Assembly (NCBI GenBank): GCA_008828725.1
Contig: MEHQ01003769.1
Span: 35,281 to 99,280, forward strand
Direction: 5' to 3'
DNA from: Saccharina japonica
Lineage: Eukaryota > Sar > Phaeophyceae > Laminariales > Laminariaceae
Length of the DNA stretch: 64,000 nucleotides
Each line of letters opens with the position of its first letter. The first letter of the stretch is position 1. This document shows positions 24,182-35,910 of this stretch, piece after piece. The notes beneath the pieces were generated by a model. It was not told where the DNA came from and searched no databases. It saw only the letters and a program-made list of their open reading frames with translations. The translations under genes were made by a program, and so were the position numbers.

Positions 24182-27100
24182 TTAGGTCACAGCAGTATGG
24201 GCTTTTGCGTGTGATGGCGCAGGAAATGGTCGCGCAACGTCTCCCTTCTTCGTCGGAGAGCCGCCTGCCGTTTTACCAACCACAGATTCCTCCTTGGGTT
24301 TCCAAGTTGAGCCACGAGGAAACTTGCCAATTTTGTTCCTTTTGACTCTAAAAGACAGCTGCAAGTATCCAACCAAACTCTCGAGCTTGCTGGCGAGAGC
24401 TGCGAGCAGCCTGTATTTTGTAGGATAGGTAGGTGTGTTCAGATAAAGCAACAGAGCGGAGGTGTGCTTGCGGTAGGGGCTGGTTGCCCTTTAAAGGCGT
24501 TAACATGTCTCAATGACAGTGCGGGGGTCCTCTAGTCGGCAGCTCCGTACGCAATACATTAGGACTCGGTGTGTTCTCTACAAAACAAATACCTTGGTAT
24601 GCGATTATTTCGCTCACCTACAACAACTAAATGCTGAACACCCCTCGGCAGTAATGTCGGGGGTTTTTTCAACCTCGGCTTGTTCTACCTTACACCTACA
24701 TCAGTCGCCCATTGCGGGCATACGTGGAGCAGCGGCGAGTATCAGCCCGCCACGGCGTAGGCAACCATGTACAATGTACACCAATATTTGAAAAGACACC
24801 TAGTAATAGCCCAAATGGCACTACTGTGCATCGGCCTTAGCCTCCCAGTTTTCTCAAAAGTCGTTTTTTGGGGGTGAGGTTTCGAGCTCCTATTCAAAAC
24901 TCAAGTGGCCGCCCTCAGACGTACCCCGCCGTAAAGTAGTCCGCGTCAGCAGAAGCAGCAGCAGCAGCAGAAGCAGCAGTGCGATTGGCAAGTGCCCTGC
25001 TCTCGTAGAAGGGAGGGAGGGGGTGTCTTACCGTTCTCAGGCGTTGCATAAGTTTCTTGTTCGCTGCCCGGTCCCTCTCCCAGGCGGCGACGTCGTATAT
25101 CGAGGACACCGCTCCTAGGTGCTTCACCTGCGCAACGTAATACATCCCCAGGCAGCTATTAATATCAGTTTCGTGCATCGGAAAAATGAGGAATTGTTTG
25201 TGAGGGAGCAATGCCACCTTGCAGGGGTGGTGGCTTATATTGTGAAGTCCCCGCCTGAGGAACTGCTGTAAATATATCACCCGAAGCATGACTTCGAAGA
25301 TTTGTTTTCGCTCAGCCCCCGACCAACGTTTCAATCTTATGTAAAGCAAATACACTTGTGAAGTTACCATTTCTAGGGTCTCTATACCCGTTCAGAACGG
25401 TTTTGCCCAAGAAGAGAAAAACTCCTACGCGTACCGTGGGATGAGTCAATGGGGCGAATATAGGTGGGTGAAAATGAAGGTAATAATGCCCTGGGTTATT
25501 CATATGATTGTATATTACATATCATGCTAATCATCACTTAAGGGCAGTAATTAATTAATTCGTTTCGTAAGGCCGCGTTGTGCTATTTCAAGACTTTAAT
25601 TTCTTGACGACATACCTGCTTTGATTTTGTGTGGATTATGTAAAAAACTGTTCTTCCCCTTTTGCAAGCTTAATAAATTACTTAATTCGTGTCCCTCATA
25701 GATACACAAAAACTAGTGAACAAGATGTACTTAAATAACTCAACTACGTGATGTATTTACATTTTTATTGGGCGTCCCTTTTTACTTTCCTGCTCATTTC
25801 GTACAATAGAGATGGTTTTTTATTTTTGCAAAAGAGGCACCTATCTATATTTCAATATTAAAATAATACGAAGTAGTAATATAAATATAGCTGATAGTAA
25901 TAAATATCCATATATATATAGTGCCAACAGTGCAGTTTCTCGCATACTGTTAGTAGCCGCACAATCAAACTTTTCTTGAAAACCAGATCGAGCGGTGGTG
26001 AGGGGTAGGCAGGCGTAAAACAAAATGGCACCAGGGTCCATCGACATCCAAGAAGAGAGCATTATACATCGTCTCCCTGTTCTGTGAAAATGAATAAGTC
26101 GACACTAGCTCATGCCATCAAATTGTTGAGTCCATCCATCCCTACCCCTATTATTATTACTACACGTATATTACTACACGTACGCCAAGATGGCGGTCAA
26201 TACAACCTCTGCTTCACCTAAGGCGTAGGGGTGGATAGAAATATTAAAATCCTGACTTGGGCCTTGTAGCGTCGATGAAAAACAAATCACCAACAGAGGG
26301 AAACGATATGCTGTAAGCTGAGGCCGGTACACAATCTCGCACGCTCGTACACATCGGCAAAACAACGAAAGCTTTCGCGGGATACACATCGGGCCTGCAG
26401 ATGTTCCCTAGCTCTTCCCTTGACGAGCCCGACCCGTCAGCCGGAAAAGGAAAAGGCCTCCTATCAAGTGCAACGCCCTACCACCCCGTACCACAGCTCT
26501 TAAGGACTCATGTAAATATCATTAAAAAAAACGGGGATGCGATAGGAGGTGTTTTGTTTTCAGTTGCTCAGGGCCACACTCGGCCGAGCGACTTACCTTA
26601 TTTATTTGCAGTTTTTTTTGTATATATGTAAGCTTTTTTTGGTTCGCGATTTGTACCGTGATGGGGATTGTTTCGGTATTATTCGCTTCGCCGTCGTATT
26701 AATGCCGTATGCGTGATTTTATGAGATGTACAGAGCCACTCGCCCGTGTGGCATAACCTTGGCGGTAAAAAATGGGGGGCATATAGGGGTATACAGTATA
26801 TACCCCCGGTGGGTGGGTGTAGTATATACCCCCCTACCGCAGCAACAGTCGGAAATGAAAACACACGAGAAGGACGAGTTTTATCACTCACACGGGGAAG
26901 AGCGGCTGGTGGAATGGGCATCACCATGCCTCACGCTTGTCGTCCAAACCCCTCAGGTTGCGCTAAATAAGCCGCGTTTTTTTTTCCCCGTCCCATTTGT
27001 TATATTCGCCCTTCTATTATATCTCCCTCTTTAGTCGTAACTCAGATCCGGGGTCACTAAGTAGGCTCTTCTCCCCCCTCCCCACTACGGTACGTGCCTT

Positions 27101-30100
27101 GTATTTCTTGTCGCGAGAAAATTTTAGCATCGTCAACTCTCGTCGAATTGTGCTTACCCACGCTATAATATGCGCTCTTGACAAGTTGGTGTCATTTTGA
27201 GAATAAAAATCTCCATGCGGAGACTCGAGCCCTCGACTTCCAACTCAACAGGCTCCGTGGTTACCTGCTGAACCACCGGGGCGACCGGCTAACACAATAG
27301 AATGGGCTTGCGAATAGTAGCATGCAACACACATCGTCAGTGAGAAAATTCTGGGCTTAACATGGCAAACCCTAAAAAAAACACAACCGGCCAGCCACTC
27401 TGACTATTTACACTACTGTGATTATCCTACTTCCGGGTTGACAACGTATATTATGCTGTGATTATCCTACTTCCGGGTTGACAACGTAACTAATGCTCTG
27501 ATTCTTCTACTTCCGGGTTGACATCGTAGATGATGATTTATACTATTATCCTACTTCCGGGTTGGCAACGTTATATCTCACCAAATGCTTGTTTTCCATG
27601 GCGATTCGCTGCAGCTCCCTCTTCCGGCACAGCACGTTGATGCTCGCGCACGCCACGCCTCCCTCCCCGCCGTCCGGCGGGTCGCAATTGAGAAGCAAGG
27701 ACGATGGGGCCGTGAATATTCGTGTCATCTGCCTCAAGAGCTCTCTGCCCCGCGTCGATCAGATTGAACCGGGGAGGAGGCATGAGAGAGGTACGGGGGG
27801 GGGGGGGTCGTGAGGGGAACGGTGGGGGGGGCGAGGGGGAAGACGGAGGGGCAAGGGGGAAGGGGGATAACTCGAGAGCACCAAAGGAGAAGGACTAGTC
27901 GATCGCGATGATAGTCGATTGTTACAATAGCCCTTGGTGATGATTCGTGCACGGAGAGCATATCTGTCTGGCATATAGGTAAGTTCGTGGCCATCTTCCA
28001 GGAGACCTGTTCCGCGTTGACTCGATTTAGAGGGGACGCGGGGGGGGGGGGTTATCCTAGAGATCGGGAAGGGGGCACTATAGCAGTTCATCTTGACAAC
28101 AATCCACTCCTAGGACAAAGACTCTATGCTCGCTGCATGATCTAGGTATGTCAAGGTAAATCTAGTCCCGAGCTTGTATTATCTAGCCCACGTTTCCGGG
28201 GGGGGGGGGGGTTAACGGCAGTCTGCATGACCTACTGGCACATGCTTCCAGGGTTGGATCTGCACAACCTCTCACGACGGCAGGCGAGGAACTAGATCAT
28301 CCACAGCAGGTCATGATCTATCTTGATCTATCTTGAGATGAGACGCGTGCTACGATAGAGGTGCGCCATGTTTTTTCTCAGAGGGTGGTCACTTGAGGAG
28401 CTCTATACTAATAGTAAGTCAATAGTAAGCCACCTGCCTTTGGAGGAAAATTAAAGTGTTATATACCCGATGAACAATCCCATGGTCTCAAGTATAACAT
28501 GATTTTTCGGCAACACAAGAATGGTAGCATTCCGACGATTTTTGGGTCAAGGAGCCCCGTCGTTTAGAAAACGTTTCCGCCAAAAAAAGGTATACCTACC
28601 TCTATCGTAGCACGCGTCATGATCTGCCCCGAGATGTGCGGTAGTGTTTCTTCGCGGCAGAACCCGGGCTGCGCTAAGGTAGATATGTGCGCTCGACTGG
28701 TGCTACGATAGGGGGGGGGTACCCACATTTTTCACTACCGGGTTTTGGCCACTCGGACGATTGGCTCCGGATCTAACTGGAAAATGGACCTAAAGATAGT
28801 CTGTTTCGCGTTAAGTAACAATGCCTCCAATGGCGGTGCATATGGACCAACAAAACAACAGAAAACGGTGATATGAGTAGGACGCAGTAACGCAGTCACT
28901 CGGTCGAGTGGCTCTGCGCAGGTGAAAAAGCAAGCACCTATACACGACCCCCCTACGGTAGCACCAGTCGCCCTCGACGGAAGCAAACCTGATGTATCAC
29001 ACCGGGTGATAATAAAGATAGCCCACCGTATCACACCGGGTGATAAGATAACACCCCTTATCGCACGGGACGCGTGCTGCGATAGAGGTAGTGGGACGTT
29101 TTGGCTGAAGCGTTTTCGGAACGGCAGGGCTCCTTAACCCTGTTAGAACTGCAGTCCCGTTTTGGGGACAAATTACTTAAAATTTGAGTGGTTTGTCCCC
29201 AAAACGGGACTGCAGTCCTAATTAACCCGAAAACCATTCGGAATTTCTTTATTTTGCTGTCCCAAGATTTGTTTTCATTTTTAGACTTACGTGCGTGGGG
29301 CATGGGAGTGTTCATCGGGTCCGAGCACGTTTTACTTCCCTCGAAAATCAGTGTGAAGGGTGAGGTAAAGAGCTCCTCAAGTGACCACCCTAAAAAAAAA
29401 ACAAAAAACAAGGTGCACCTCTACCTTAGCATGCGTCACGGGTGATAACATAACACACCCTATCTATCACCCGGGGGTGATAAAATAGCACCCTCCCCTG
29501 GGACGTTCGTCAGAGAAAAAATCTCTCCAGACCATGGGGGGGGGCACATACAACGAAAATGGTGGGCGTTGGAAAGGGCTCGTTCGAGACCTTTCCATAG
29601 GCCCGTCGCTCCGCGCTTATTTGCACTCTCTCCTCTTTCGAGAAAACCAGCATGGAAATTTGTCCGCGGGGGTGTGTGGCGCGTGCTTGCCTTGTAAGGG
29701 TAGCGCCTTATCACGTGTTCTGAGGCTTCCTCCCTTGAGGAGTTCTATACTATTACTACGTTAAAAAGCTGACTTTGGAGGGGAACAAAAGCGCTACGTA
29801 CCCGATGAACTATCCCCATGGCAACACAAGAATGGTGAAATTCCGACGAATTTGGGTTAAGGAGCCTATTGATAGTCATTCCGAAAACGTTTCGCCCAAA
29901 AAGTGGCACCTCTATCGTAGTACGCGTCGCTGTTACGTTATCACACCCCGGTGATATACGGTGGACGCACCATTCCCAGGGCCCCAAGTTCTACAGGGAA
30001 ACACGTTGCAACACAGGAATAAAAAGTCCGAGGAACTTTGGGTTTAACCGTTTTAGAACTGCAGTCCCGTTTTGGGGGAAAATTACTTAAAATTTGAGGT

Positions 30101-31109
30101 GGTTTGTCCCCCAAACGGGACTGCAGTCCTAAAAGGGTTTATAGCTGGTCCCCCGTATTTGGGAACAAAATGCTTGAAACGAGAGTGGATTTTTTTTTTT
30201 GAGTTCTGAATGGGTTAAAGAGCCCGATCATTCCGAAAACACCTTCAGCCAAAAAAAGGTGTACCGTATACCTCTATATACACCACCACACGCGTCTTCG
30301 CTCGAATGTAAAGGGAAAACAAGGCCGGGGAGGTGAAGTGTGACGTGATCGTCGTCGGCGTAGTCGTCGTCACCTGTTTCCGCGCTCCACCTCCGCATCC
30401 CTGGCCGCGAGTATCGCCTTCTTCTTCGGCCGCGTCTGAAGGTGCGCCAGGTGCAGCGTCTGGGGGGTGGAGTTGTCGATCGTTCCCGATCCCGGCGCCC
30501 TCGTGCTGATCTCCGCCAGTCTCTTCTCATGGTGTGCTCGAAACCTCGCCTGCCCGACACGAACAAATACATACGAGCTTGTGAGGCGGCGGGATTTTCA
30601 CGACTAAAAACTAGTCGGTAAGTACCGTTCGCCAACCATATTACTTTGCTTGGAAGGTTTGGCTGGGGAAGGGAGCTGATGGTCACTCGACTTGCCGGCT
30701 TAAGTCAGGCGAGCGAAGCGAGCCAATTCAGCTGTCCCTGGTCGAGGGGGGCCGGAACCAAAAAAGTGAAAAGTGTATCCCGCATTTAACAAGCCTTTCT
30801 AAAAGTATGGAAAATCCAAGAAGTCAGATAGTCGCCACTTCCGGTAAACAACTACAGTGACTATTAGTCCGGCCAACAGAGTGCCGATTCGCAGCCCTCG
30901 AAAAAATACAGTAGTGTCAACAGGGCCAAACTTGTCAAAAATTTGCTGAGCGTCGACCATTCAGTTCTTTGTTTGTCGGAAAGCGTTCTCCTGCTCGAGC
31001 CTCGAATGAAACAAACACAAAAACAAAACAAACAAAAAGCATGCGTACCTTGTGAAACCCGGTTGTCGGTCAATGGCGGTGCGCTCGGAACCCTTTGCTT
31101 GCTTGCCAT
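24182..31109 (-). CDS. CFAP97/hemingway-like flagellar protein
   Basis: Internal and terminal exons: 30549-30374, 27744-27582, 25127-25032 and 24358-24182 (TAA). All are bounded by GT-AG and in phase, 203 codons in total. Exon 30549 reads RFRAHHEKRLAEI, then TIDNSTPQTLHLAHLQ, PKKKA and AEVERGN. The next begins RELLRQMTRIF and has RKRELQRIAMENKHL; then VKHLGAVSSIYDVAAWERDR. The order H-KRL, ID-P-HL, KK, E-ER-N-LL-MTRI, RELQRI-EN, Y-WE-DR is that of the CFAP97 (hemingway) family linked to axonemes of cilia and flagella. The last exon is basic (KPKEES, SPTKKGD). The 5' end is uncertain: ATG at 31109 opens MASKQRVPSAPP, but only a weak donor (CGG|GTTTCA) keeps phase, while the stronger AAG|GTACGC does not. 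Introns contain a SINE and several MITEs. Reading on past the 25032 donor to a stop at 24915 is an alternative ending. Confidence 0.72.
26977..27290 (-). mobile_element. tRNA-derived SINE, copy 1
   Basis: On the minus strand a tRNA-like head (from about 27290: GGTCGCCCCGGTGGTTCAGC with an A-box-like sequence, and a B-box-like GGGCTCGAGTCTCC) is followed by a body. The body ends AAATGGGACGGGGAAAAAAAA. Copies at 33460-33668 and 47737-48081 share body and tail. It sits in an intron of the CFAP97-like gene in the same orientation. Mobilisation by a LINE is inferred from the A-rich tail. Confidence 0.75.
27417..27577 (+). repeat. Four-copy 41-bp tandem repeat at a splice donor
   Basis: Units contain CTACTTCCGGGTTGACAACG with ATTATC before it, and are separated by AT-rich spacers. 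The last unit ends about five bases before the GT of the CFAP97-like donor at 27581, so the array starts almost at the exon edge. Confidence 0.85.
27795..28060 (+). other. G-rich intronic stretch
   Basis: Runs of G at 27797-27808, 27824-27838 and 28040-28050, with GGGGGAAG words. Part of the long intron 27745-30373. No gene is seen. Confidence 0.5.
28120..28330. repeat. GATCTA-rich dispersed repeat (R7)
   Basis: Shares AGGCGAGGAACTAGATCATC-like and ATGATCTA words, an ACGTTTCC(G/T)GG block and ACGACGGCAGGCGAGG with 37480-38160, and some words with 5990-6260. It ends where an M3 copy begins. A run of G lies at 28199-28211. Confidence 0.55.
28342..28618. repeat. M3 MITE, best-preserved copy
   Basis: 277 bp with near-perfect ends: GACGCGTGCTACGATAGAGG at the left and its complement at 28599-28618. 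Inside are TCACTTGAGGAGCTCTATAC and TTTTTGGGTCAAGGAGC. I use it as the reference copy. It lies in the CFAP97-like intron. Confidence 0.8.
29069..29437. repeat. M3 MITE carrying a nested M1 element
   Basis: Left end GACGCGTGCTGCGATAGAGG, right end CTCTACCTTAGCATGCGTC. The M3 sequence CTCCTTAACCC is interrupted at about 29134-29140 by an entire M1 palindrome that ends near 29228. M3 sequence then resumes with CCATTCGGAATTTC. M1 therefore inserted into an existing M3 copy. Confidence 0.75.
29134..29228. repeat. M1 MITE nested in M3
   Basis: Palindrome with arms of GAACTGCAGTCCCGTTTTGG and its complement, flanked on each side by TTAACCC, which may be the target-site duplication. Confidence 0.75.
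29690..29928. repeat. M3 MITE, left end degraded
   Basis: Contains CCTTGAGGAGTTCTATACTA, GGGTTAAGGAGCC and the right end CTCTATCGTAGTACGCGTC. The left terminal repeat is not recognisable. Upstream, 28980-29060 and 29445-29500 hold several copies of a CACCGGGTGATAA word. Confidence 0.6.
30044..30142. repeat. M1 MITE copy
   Basis: Inverted arms GAACTGCAGTCCCGTTTTGG and CCAAACGGGACTGCAGTCC, flanked by TTTAACC and GGTTTA. A shorter related half-element follows at 30148-30225. Confidence 0.75.
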
Positions 31110-33459
31110 CAAGTACAACAGCAGAACAGGACAACTACTACTGGGGGCCATACAGTACGCGACAGATGTTAATAAACTGATAATTAATCATTGGAGACTG
31201 GGATTTTGGGGAGAAAAATAAGAACGCGACCTCTTTGTACTGAAAATAGTGTGGAACACACCCAGTCTTACATAAGAATTCCAGTCTGGCAAAAGATAAG
31301 AGAATGTTAACATCTGTCGCGTACTGCTGTAGTAAATCAGAACTTGCGATGGACCCTTCAAACCAATACATCCCCCTAAATTAGTGAACCAAATGTTATC
31401 CCGGTTATGAACAGTCTGTGTTTCCGGGTGATCCTATTAACCCCTTACGACTGGCCCCCAGTAGTGGACAAACGCTGTTAGTGGATCTTCCTAAGGCAGC
31501 TAATTAGGCACTCTGATTGGCCAAGCAAGCACTGACCACTGGCATAGGGTTCGGGTTAGGGTTAGGGTTAGGTTCGATCTGAGGGTCAACATACTACTAC
31601 CAAGACAAAACCCCCATTTTAAAGATCCACGATCACCCTTTGTCCACCCCTCCTGGCCCCCCGTTTTGGGGGACAAACTACTTGGAATTAGTGTCGGATT
31701 TTTTTTCAGTTATGAGTGGGCTAAGAAACCGGAAAGCAACGTAGTGGTCCATCAGACTGGATTTCTTTTTCGAAAATGCGTGCGTTCTACACTGCTGCTG
31801 TAACTTCATTCAGTGTGACGACTCCCGAGGTTCTTCCTTCCCTGTAAATCTGAGCCTTGTTTCCTGTTGTTATTGCGGGTTACCATGGCAAATAGGACCT
31901 GCTAAGGTACACACATACATAGTAAATAGGTACCAGATACCAGGTATGTGTTTACCCATTTTGGTCCCTATTTACTATGTATGGTCCTCCCGTAATAGTG
32001 CTCGTTTTCTTAAGCTTACTTTGTGGCACCACTCTAAAATTAATGACAAGCGCTCCTCGTGAATCCGCCCAGATTGGTGCGCACTACTACTGCTGTACAG
32101 CAGTGCATCACTCGTGTACAGCAAACAGTACTGTTAATATTAATAGTGTCCTCTTATACCGACAGGATACAGCACAGTACTCCGTACCTGGTATGTGTCA
32201 TGCCTGGTACAGCAGTACACTCACACATTCTTGCCGGTATTCAATCTACCACGGGTACTACAGTACTACTGCTCTATGTACTATAAAGGTTTCGCGGTTT
32301 GTTGTTGTGGGCGTGTTATCTTCTTCTGTTATCTTCTGTGTTCTCTTATTTGCTCAAGCCGTTTTTGCTACGAGTATACGAAGTACCAGGTATATAATTT
32401 TGTTAACCGGAGTACATAATGTCTATGATGATATATAGGTACGTAGGTTGTTCGTGGTATGGGGGGGTATAATTAATTCATTTAGCGAAAGAGGGAAAAT
32501 GATAGTGTGGATGGGGGTAGATGAAATTAATAAATTAACTACTTGAGCTACGAGTGGGGATTAATTAATTTAGCGAAAGAGGGAGAAAAATATCAGCAAA
32601 GCTCAGCACAAACAGTAATCGAACAATCGTGCCATTCAGTTCACTCGAAACCTCAATCTTGCCTTCTCGTCGCCATGAGAGTGCCCTACTACTACGAGTA
32701 CTGTACCAGGTGCTACATACAGTACGTACGCACGCTGACCACATAACAAACCTGCAAACCTGACTGGCGACCAGCCTTGGCGCGCTCAAAACAATACGAG
32801 TAAGGTCCCATCAAATATAAAACATGACACGATTTTTCTTTTAGAGTGGGAAGGAGATGGCAGAAGGTGTGGCATGGTCCCTGCATCGGTTTTTATAACA
32901 GAGACGGGAGCTTGTTATTACCATCGCCTTGAGCTTGCCTTGAGAACGTTTTTTCTCTTTTCCTCTCTCGTGTCTTCTTTCTTGCTTTTTTGCCTTGTTT
33001 TTCCCTTTGTTTCCACCCTCTGCCGGTGTCTTCCTCTTTTTCGTGTTGCCTCGCCCGTGCAGCAGTTATCTGTCCCTCTTGGGCACGTGTGCTTTTCTTC
33101 TAGGGGCGATTATGTCTCCCTGCGTCATTTGTATTCTGTTTCATTTCAGAATTCGTTTTTGTATTGTCTTTTGTGCTTATTTTTTTGTTTGGCTCGTGTC
33201 GTTGTGTTGTCGTACCCGGTACGTTACGCATCTCACTTGCTTTACCCATTAATTTGCGTTTATTTTGTTTGGTTTTTCTCTGTTTCACAGTCTGTGACCA
33301 CATAATTTGTATCTCTCTAGGATTAGGAATCAGGACAGGCACTGACTGGGTGTACTGGTGTGGTTGAGTAGAAAAAACGGGCTTAATGTGAAGACAACAC
33401 ACACACGCACAACAGACCAAAAAAACTGAGTTTCGTGGTGCGTCCCGAAGATGCTCCCT
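31110..33459. other. Repeat-rich intergenic stretch
   Basis: No gene is supported. It includes an interstitial telomere-like run (31551-31574), a decayed M5 element (about 31885-31998), AATTAATT-rich DNA near 32470-32570 and a T-rich region at 32930-33300. Plus-strand frames in the last region read as long hydrophobic strings because of that composition. Confidence 0.4.
31551..31574 (+). repeat. Interstitial telomere-like TTAGGG repeats
   Basis: GGTTAGGGTTAGGGTTAGG, three units with degenerate edges. The flanks are ordinary interspersed DNA, so this is not a chromosome end. Confidence 0.8.
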
Positions 33460-33668
33460 TTTTTTTTTCTTTTTCTTTTTGTCCATCCCATTTACCAGGT
33501 ATTATCTTCGCCCGTCTTTTCTCTCTCCCTCTCTATTAGTATAGTCGTAACTCAGATCCGGGTTCACTAAGTAGGCTCCTCTCCCCCCTCCCCACTACGG
33601 TACGTGCCTTGCATTTTTATCGCGAGAAGATTTCAGCACTTTCTTCCCTCGTCGACTTGCGTCGGATT
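33460..33668 (-). mobile_element. SINE copy 2, 5'-truncated
   Basis: Body and tail match 26977-27200: on the minus strand it ends AAATGGGATGGAC and then an A-rich tail (33460-33480). The tRNA-like head is missing beyond about 33668. This is typical 5' truncation of a reverse-transcribed insertion. Confidence 0.7.
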
Positions 33669-34474
33669 CCTGTACGAGCAGTAATTACGCCGCACGTATC
33701 ATACATACACATACCATCGTTCGATCGCCACGATACGAGCTCATGATCCCGCGTATTCTGCTGCATGAAATCACAGAAAGGTATCACTAAAAATGAATCG
33801 CATACAAGGACGCTGGTTGATTATAGTGATGATTCGAAAATCGGCAGTCCTTTGACAGTTCGAGAAGCATCGCTACGTCGTTTTGATCCGCTCGTACACC
33901 ACCAGTAAGCCTCAAGCCTTATGGGGCAGTTCCTCGGTACATATATTAATAGTGCGCGCTCTATCTTTCTCTTCAAACTCTAAAAACTAAATACAGTACG
34001 CGTACGTGTATGTCTCGCATGGTATGAACTGCTTGCGATGGGCTGTAAATAATGCGAGTAGTTCTCGGATGTACCAGGCAGTACCTGGTAGTCGTACGAG
34101 TGTACACAATACGCTTCCGACCAAACCTTGCCTCTCCTCTGTTGCTGCCGCACTCTGTGCATTGCAAATAGCCACGGTGGGGCTGAACGTTGCGTGTACC
34201 ACAGATATCATACGTGTATACCACCTGGTATACGCTAGCCGCACGCTGGCTCCAATATGGAACATGTCCTTTACGCGGGTAGAGCTGTAACAACAACACA
34301 GCAGTGCACTGCTGGAGGGGGCGTGATACGTAGCAGGTAGTTCTTTTATTGCGCCGCTTCTCCGCCGATAACACTGTCTATACGAGTACCGACATGCATT
34401 CGTGATTCGTCTTGTATATAGTGTGCTGGCACCGTGTGCCGCGGTTTGCAGCATAATAGTAGGGCAAGGCTTAC

Positions 34475-34571
34475 CTTGTGGAGCTCCCGCGCAAGGCCCG
34501 GCTTTTGGGCATCCAGCCCTACCCTCGAGCGATGCATACAAGGACGAGTCTACCGCAGCAGAACTCGTGCT
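34475..34571 (-). CDS. Candidate internal exon, unrecognised
   Basis: 97 bp between acceptor GCCTGCCTATAG and the strong donor CACAAG|GTAAGC. The only open frame reads STSSAAVDSSLYASLEG, then CPKAGPCAGAPQ, leaving phase 1. A possible next exon near 34135-34186 (after acceptor CAACGTTCAG) would continue PPWLFAMHRVRQQQ. I recognise no family and found no start or end. Higher GC than its surroundings supports coding. Confidence 0.3.
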
Positions 34572-34989
34572 CTATAGGCAGGCGCTGTCGCGCACCACTC
34601 GTACGAGTGTTTACGGGTGTTTTGAGTACACAGAGTGTCGTATGCACACATGCGTGCTACTGCTGCTGTCTGTTGTACTACTGCACGAGTACACGAGTAC
34701 CCGTTGGTGACGTAAAATCCCAATATTTGGTTGTAACCGTTTTATTTTGTCGAAAAGGCTTTAATTACGCCGCATCTCTGCGATCTACGTACTCTTCGAC
34801 TCACAGCTCTCCTTCCTCCTTCTACTCGAAAGACGACAGCAGCACGAGTGGTCGCTACTCTAATGTGCGTACGAAGTACGGACGAGTACGGGAGTAGACT
34901 CTTCGCAGGCCGCAGGCACGACCTGCCGGCCGAGAGGTTGAGCTTCGGGTGTATTTCCAATTTCCAATACGAACACTTTCCCTTTGACG

Positions 34990-35340
34990 TACCTCTTATG
35001 TACGTGGTCTGAACACTATTAATACTACAGTACTACAAACAGAGTAGCTGAACCATTAATACTATACTATTAATAGTTGTACTACGAGTACTGCTGCATA
35101 CTACTACACAGTACTGTACAACTACTATTACTACTATTAATAGCAGTATTAATAGTAAAATACTACTGCTGCTACTACTACTACTACCACGCTGCTACTA
35201 TTAATACTACGTACTACGTACTACTACTATTATACTACGACGACGACGACTACGAGTACTACGACTACTACTACCATTAATACTACTACGTTCTACTACG
35301 TAACTACTCCAGTATTAATACTACGAGCTGGTGGTCCAGC
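34990..35340 (+). repeat. TAC/ACT trinucleotide-rich region
   Basis: Imperfect TACTAC, TATTAATA and CTACGAGTAC words over about 350 bp, with many short palindromes. The GTAC-type words also pepper 33.9-35.5 kb and 55.1-55.6 kb. Confidence 0.7.
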
Positions 35341-35599
35341 TGAAATGGCGAGGCCGTACCCAAACAACCTTTCAGGATAGCACATGCTACCGGTACTACT
35401 ACAAGCAATAACTCTGGTACGAGCAGTGCTGATGCTGTACAGTAGTGTACGTGCGTACGCGCACTCCTAGGTTGAAAACGTCGTAGAGTATTTACTTTAG
35501 TCGCACATACTATACCCCCCCCTGACCTCCGACGAATTTCCAAGCACATCCAAGCACAGTTTCTCCACAATTGGGGGGGCGAGTGCAGACACCAGCGAG

Positions 35600-35910
35600 G
35601 ATGCCTACGTACAATATAGGGATAAATGTCGACGAGACAATTTTTCAAGCCATCATGTTTCGTTGGGGACACCTTATTCTGGCTGATGTGTCCAACCATG
35701 TACGTACCTGAACCACCCCCCCCCCCCCCCCCCCGTCACCCTGTACATCAAAGCCCATACCAGGGAGGCACAGACCGAACCGAGGGTAGCCCCACCTGCC
35801 AAGCGAACCCTCCGGGCCAATCCAATAGCCACTCCCTCTGCTAACAACCGAAGAATTGTCCAATCATGCACCTGAACCCCCCCCCCCCCCCCCCCTCTTA
35901 TTGTTGCATA
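35600..35910 (+). repeat. Two poly(C) tracts after a shared leader
   Basis: C runs at 35716-35733 and 35876-35894 are both preceded by variants of TCCAA(C/T)CATG...ACCTGAACC. The spacing is about 160 bp, so a unit ending in poly(C) was duplicated or inserted twice. Confidence 0.6.

Noticed and set aside
27220-27290. A second tRNA gene on the minus strand
   Set aside because: It has A- and B-box-like words, but the arms do not close into a cloverleaf and the sequence continues into a SINE body found elsewhere. The same applies to 37397-37480 and 48000-48080.
27417-27577. CRISPR-like regular repeats
   Set aside because: There are only four units in a eukaryotic intron, the spacers are short and AT-rich, and no associated genes are present. 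It is a plain tandem repeat.
32874-33305. A hydrophobic 143-codon plus frame suggesting a membrane protein
   Set aside because: T-rich DNA yields Phe/Leu/Val strings. No splice sites, start context or family features support it.
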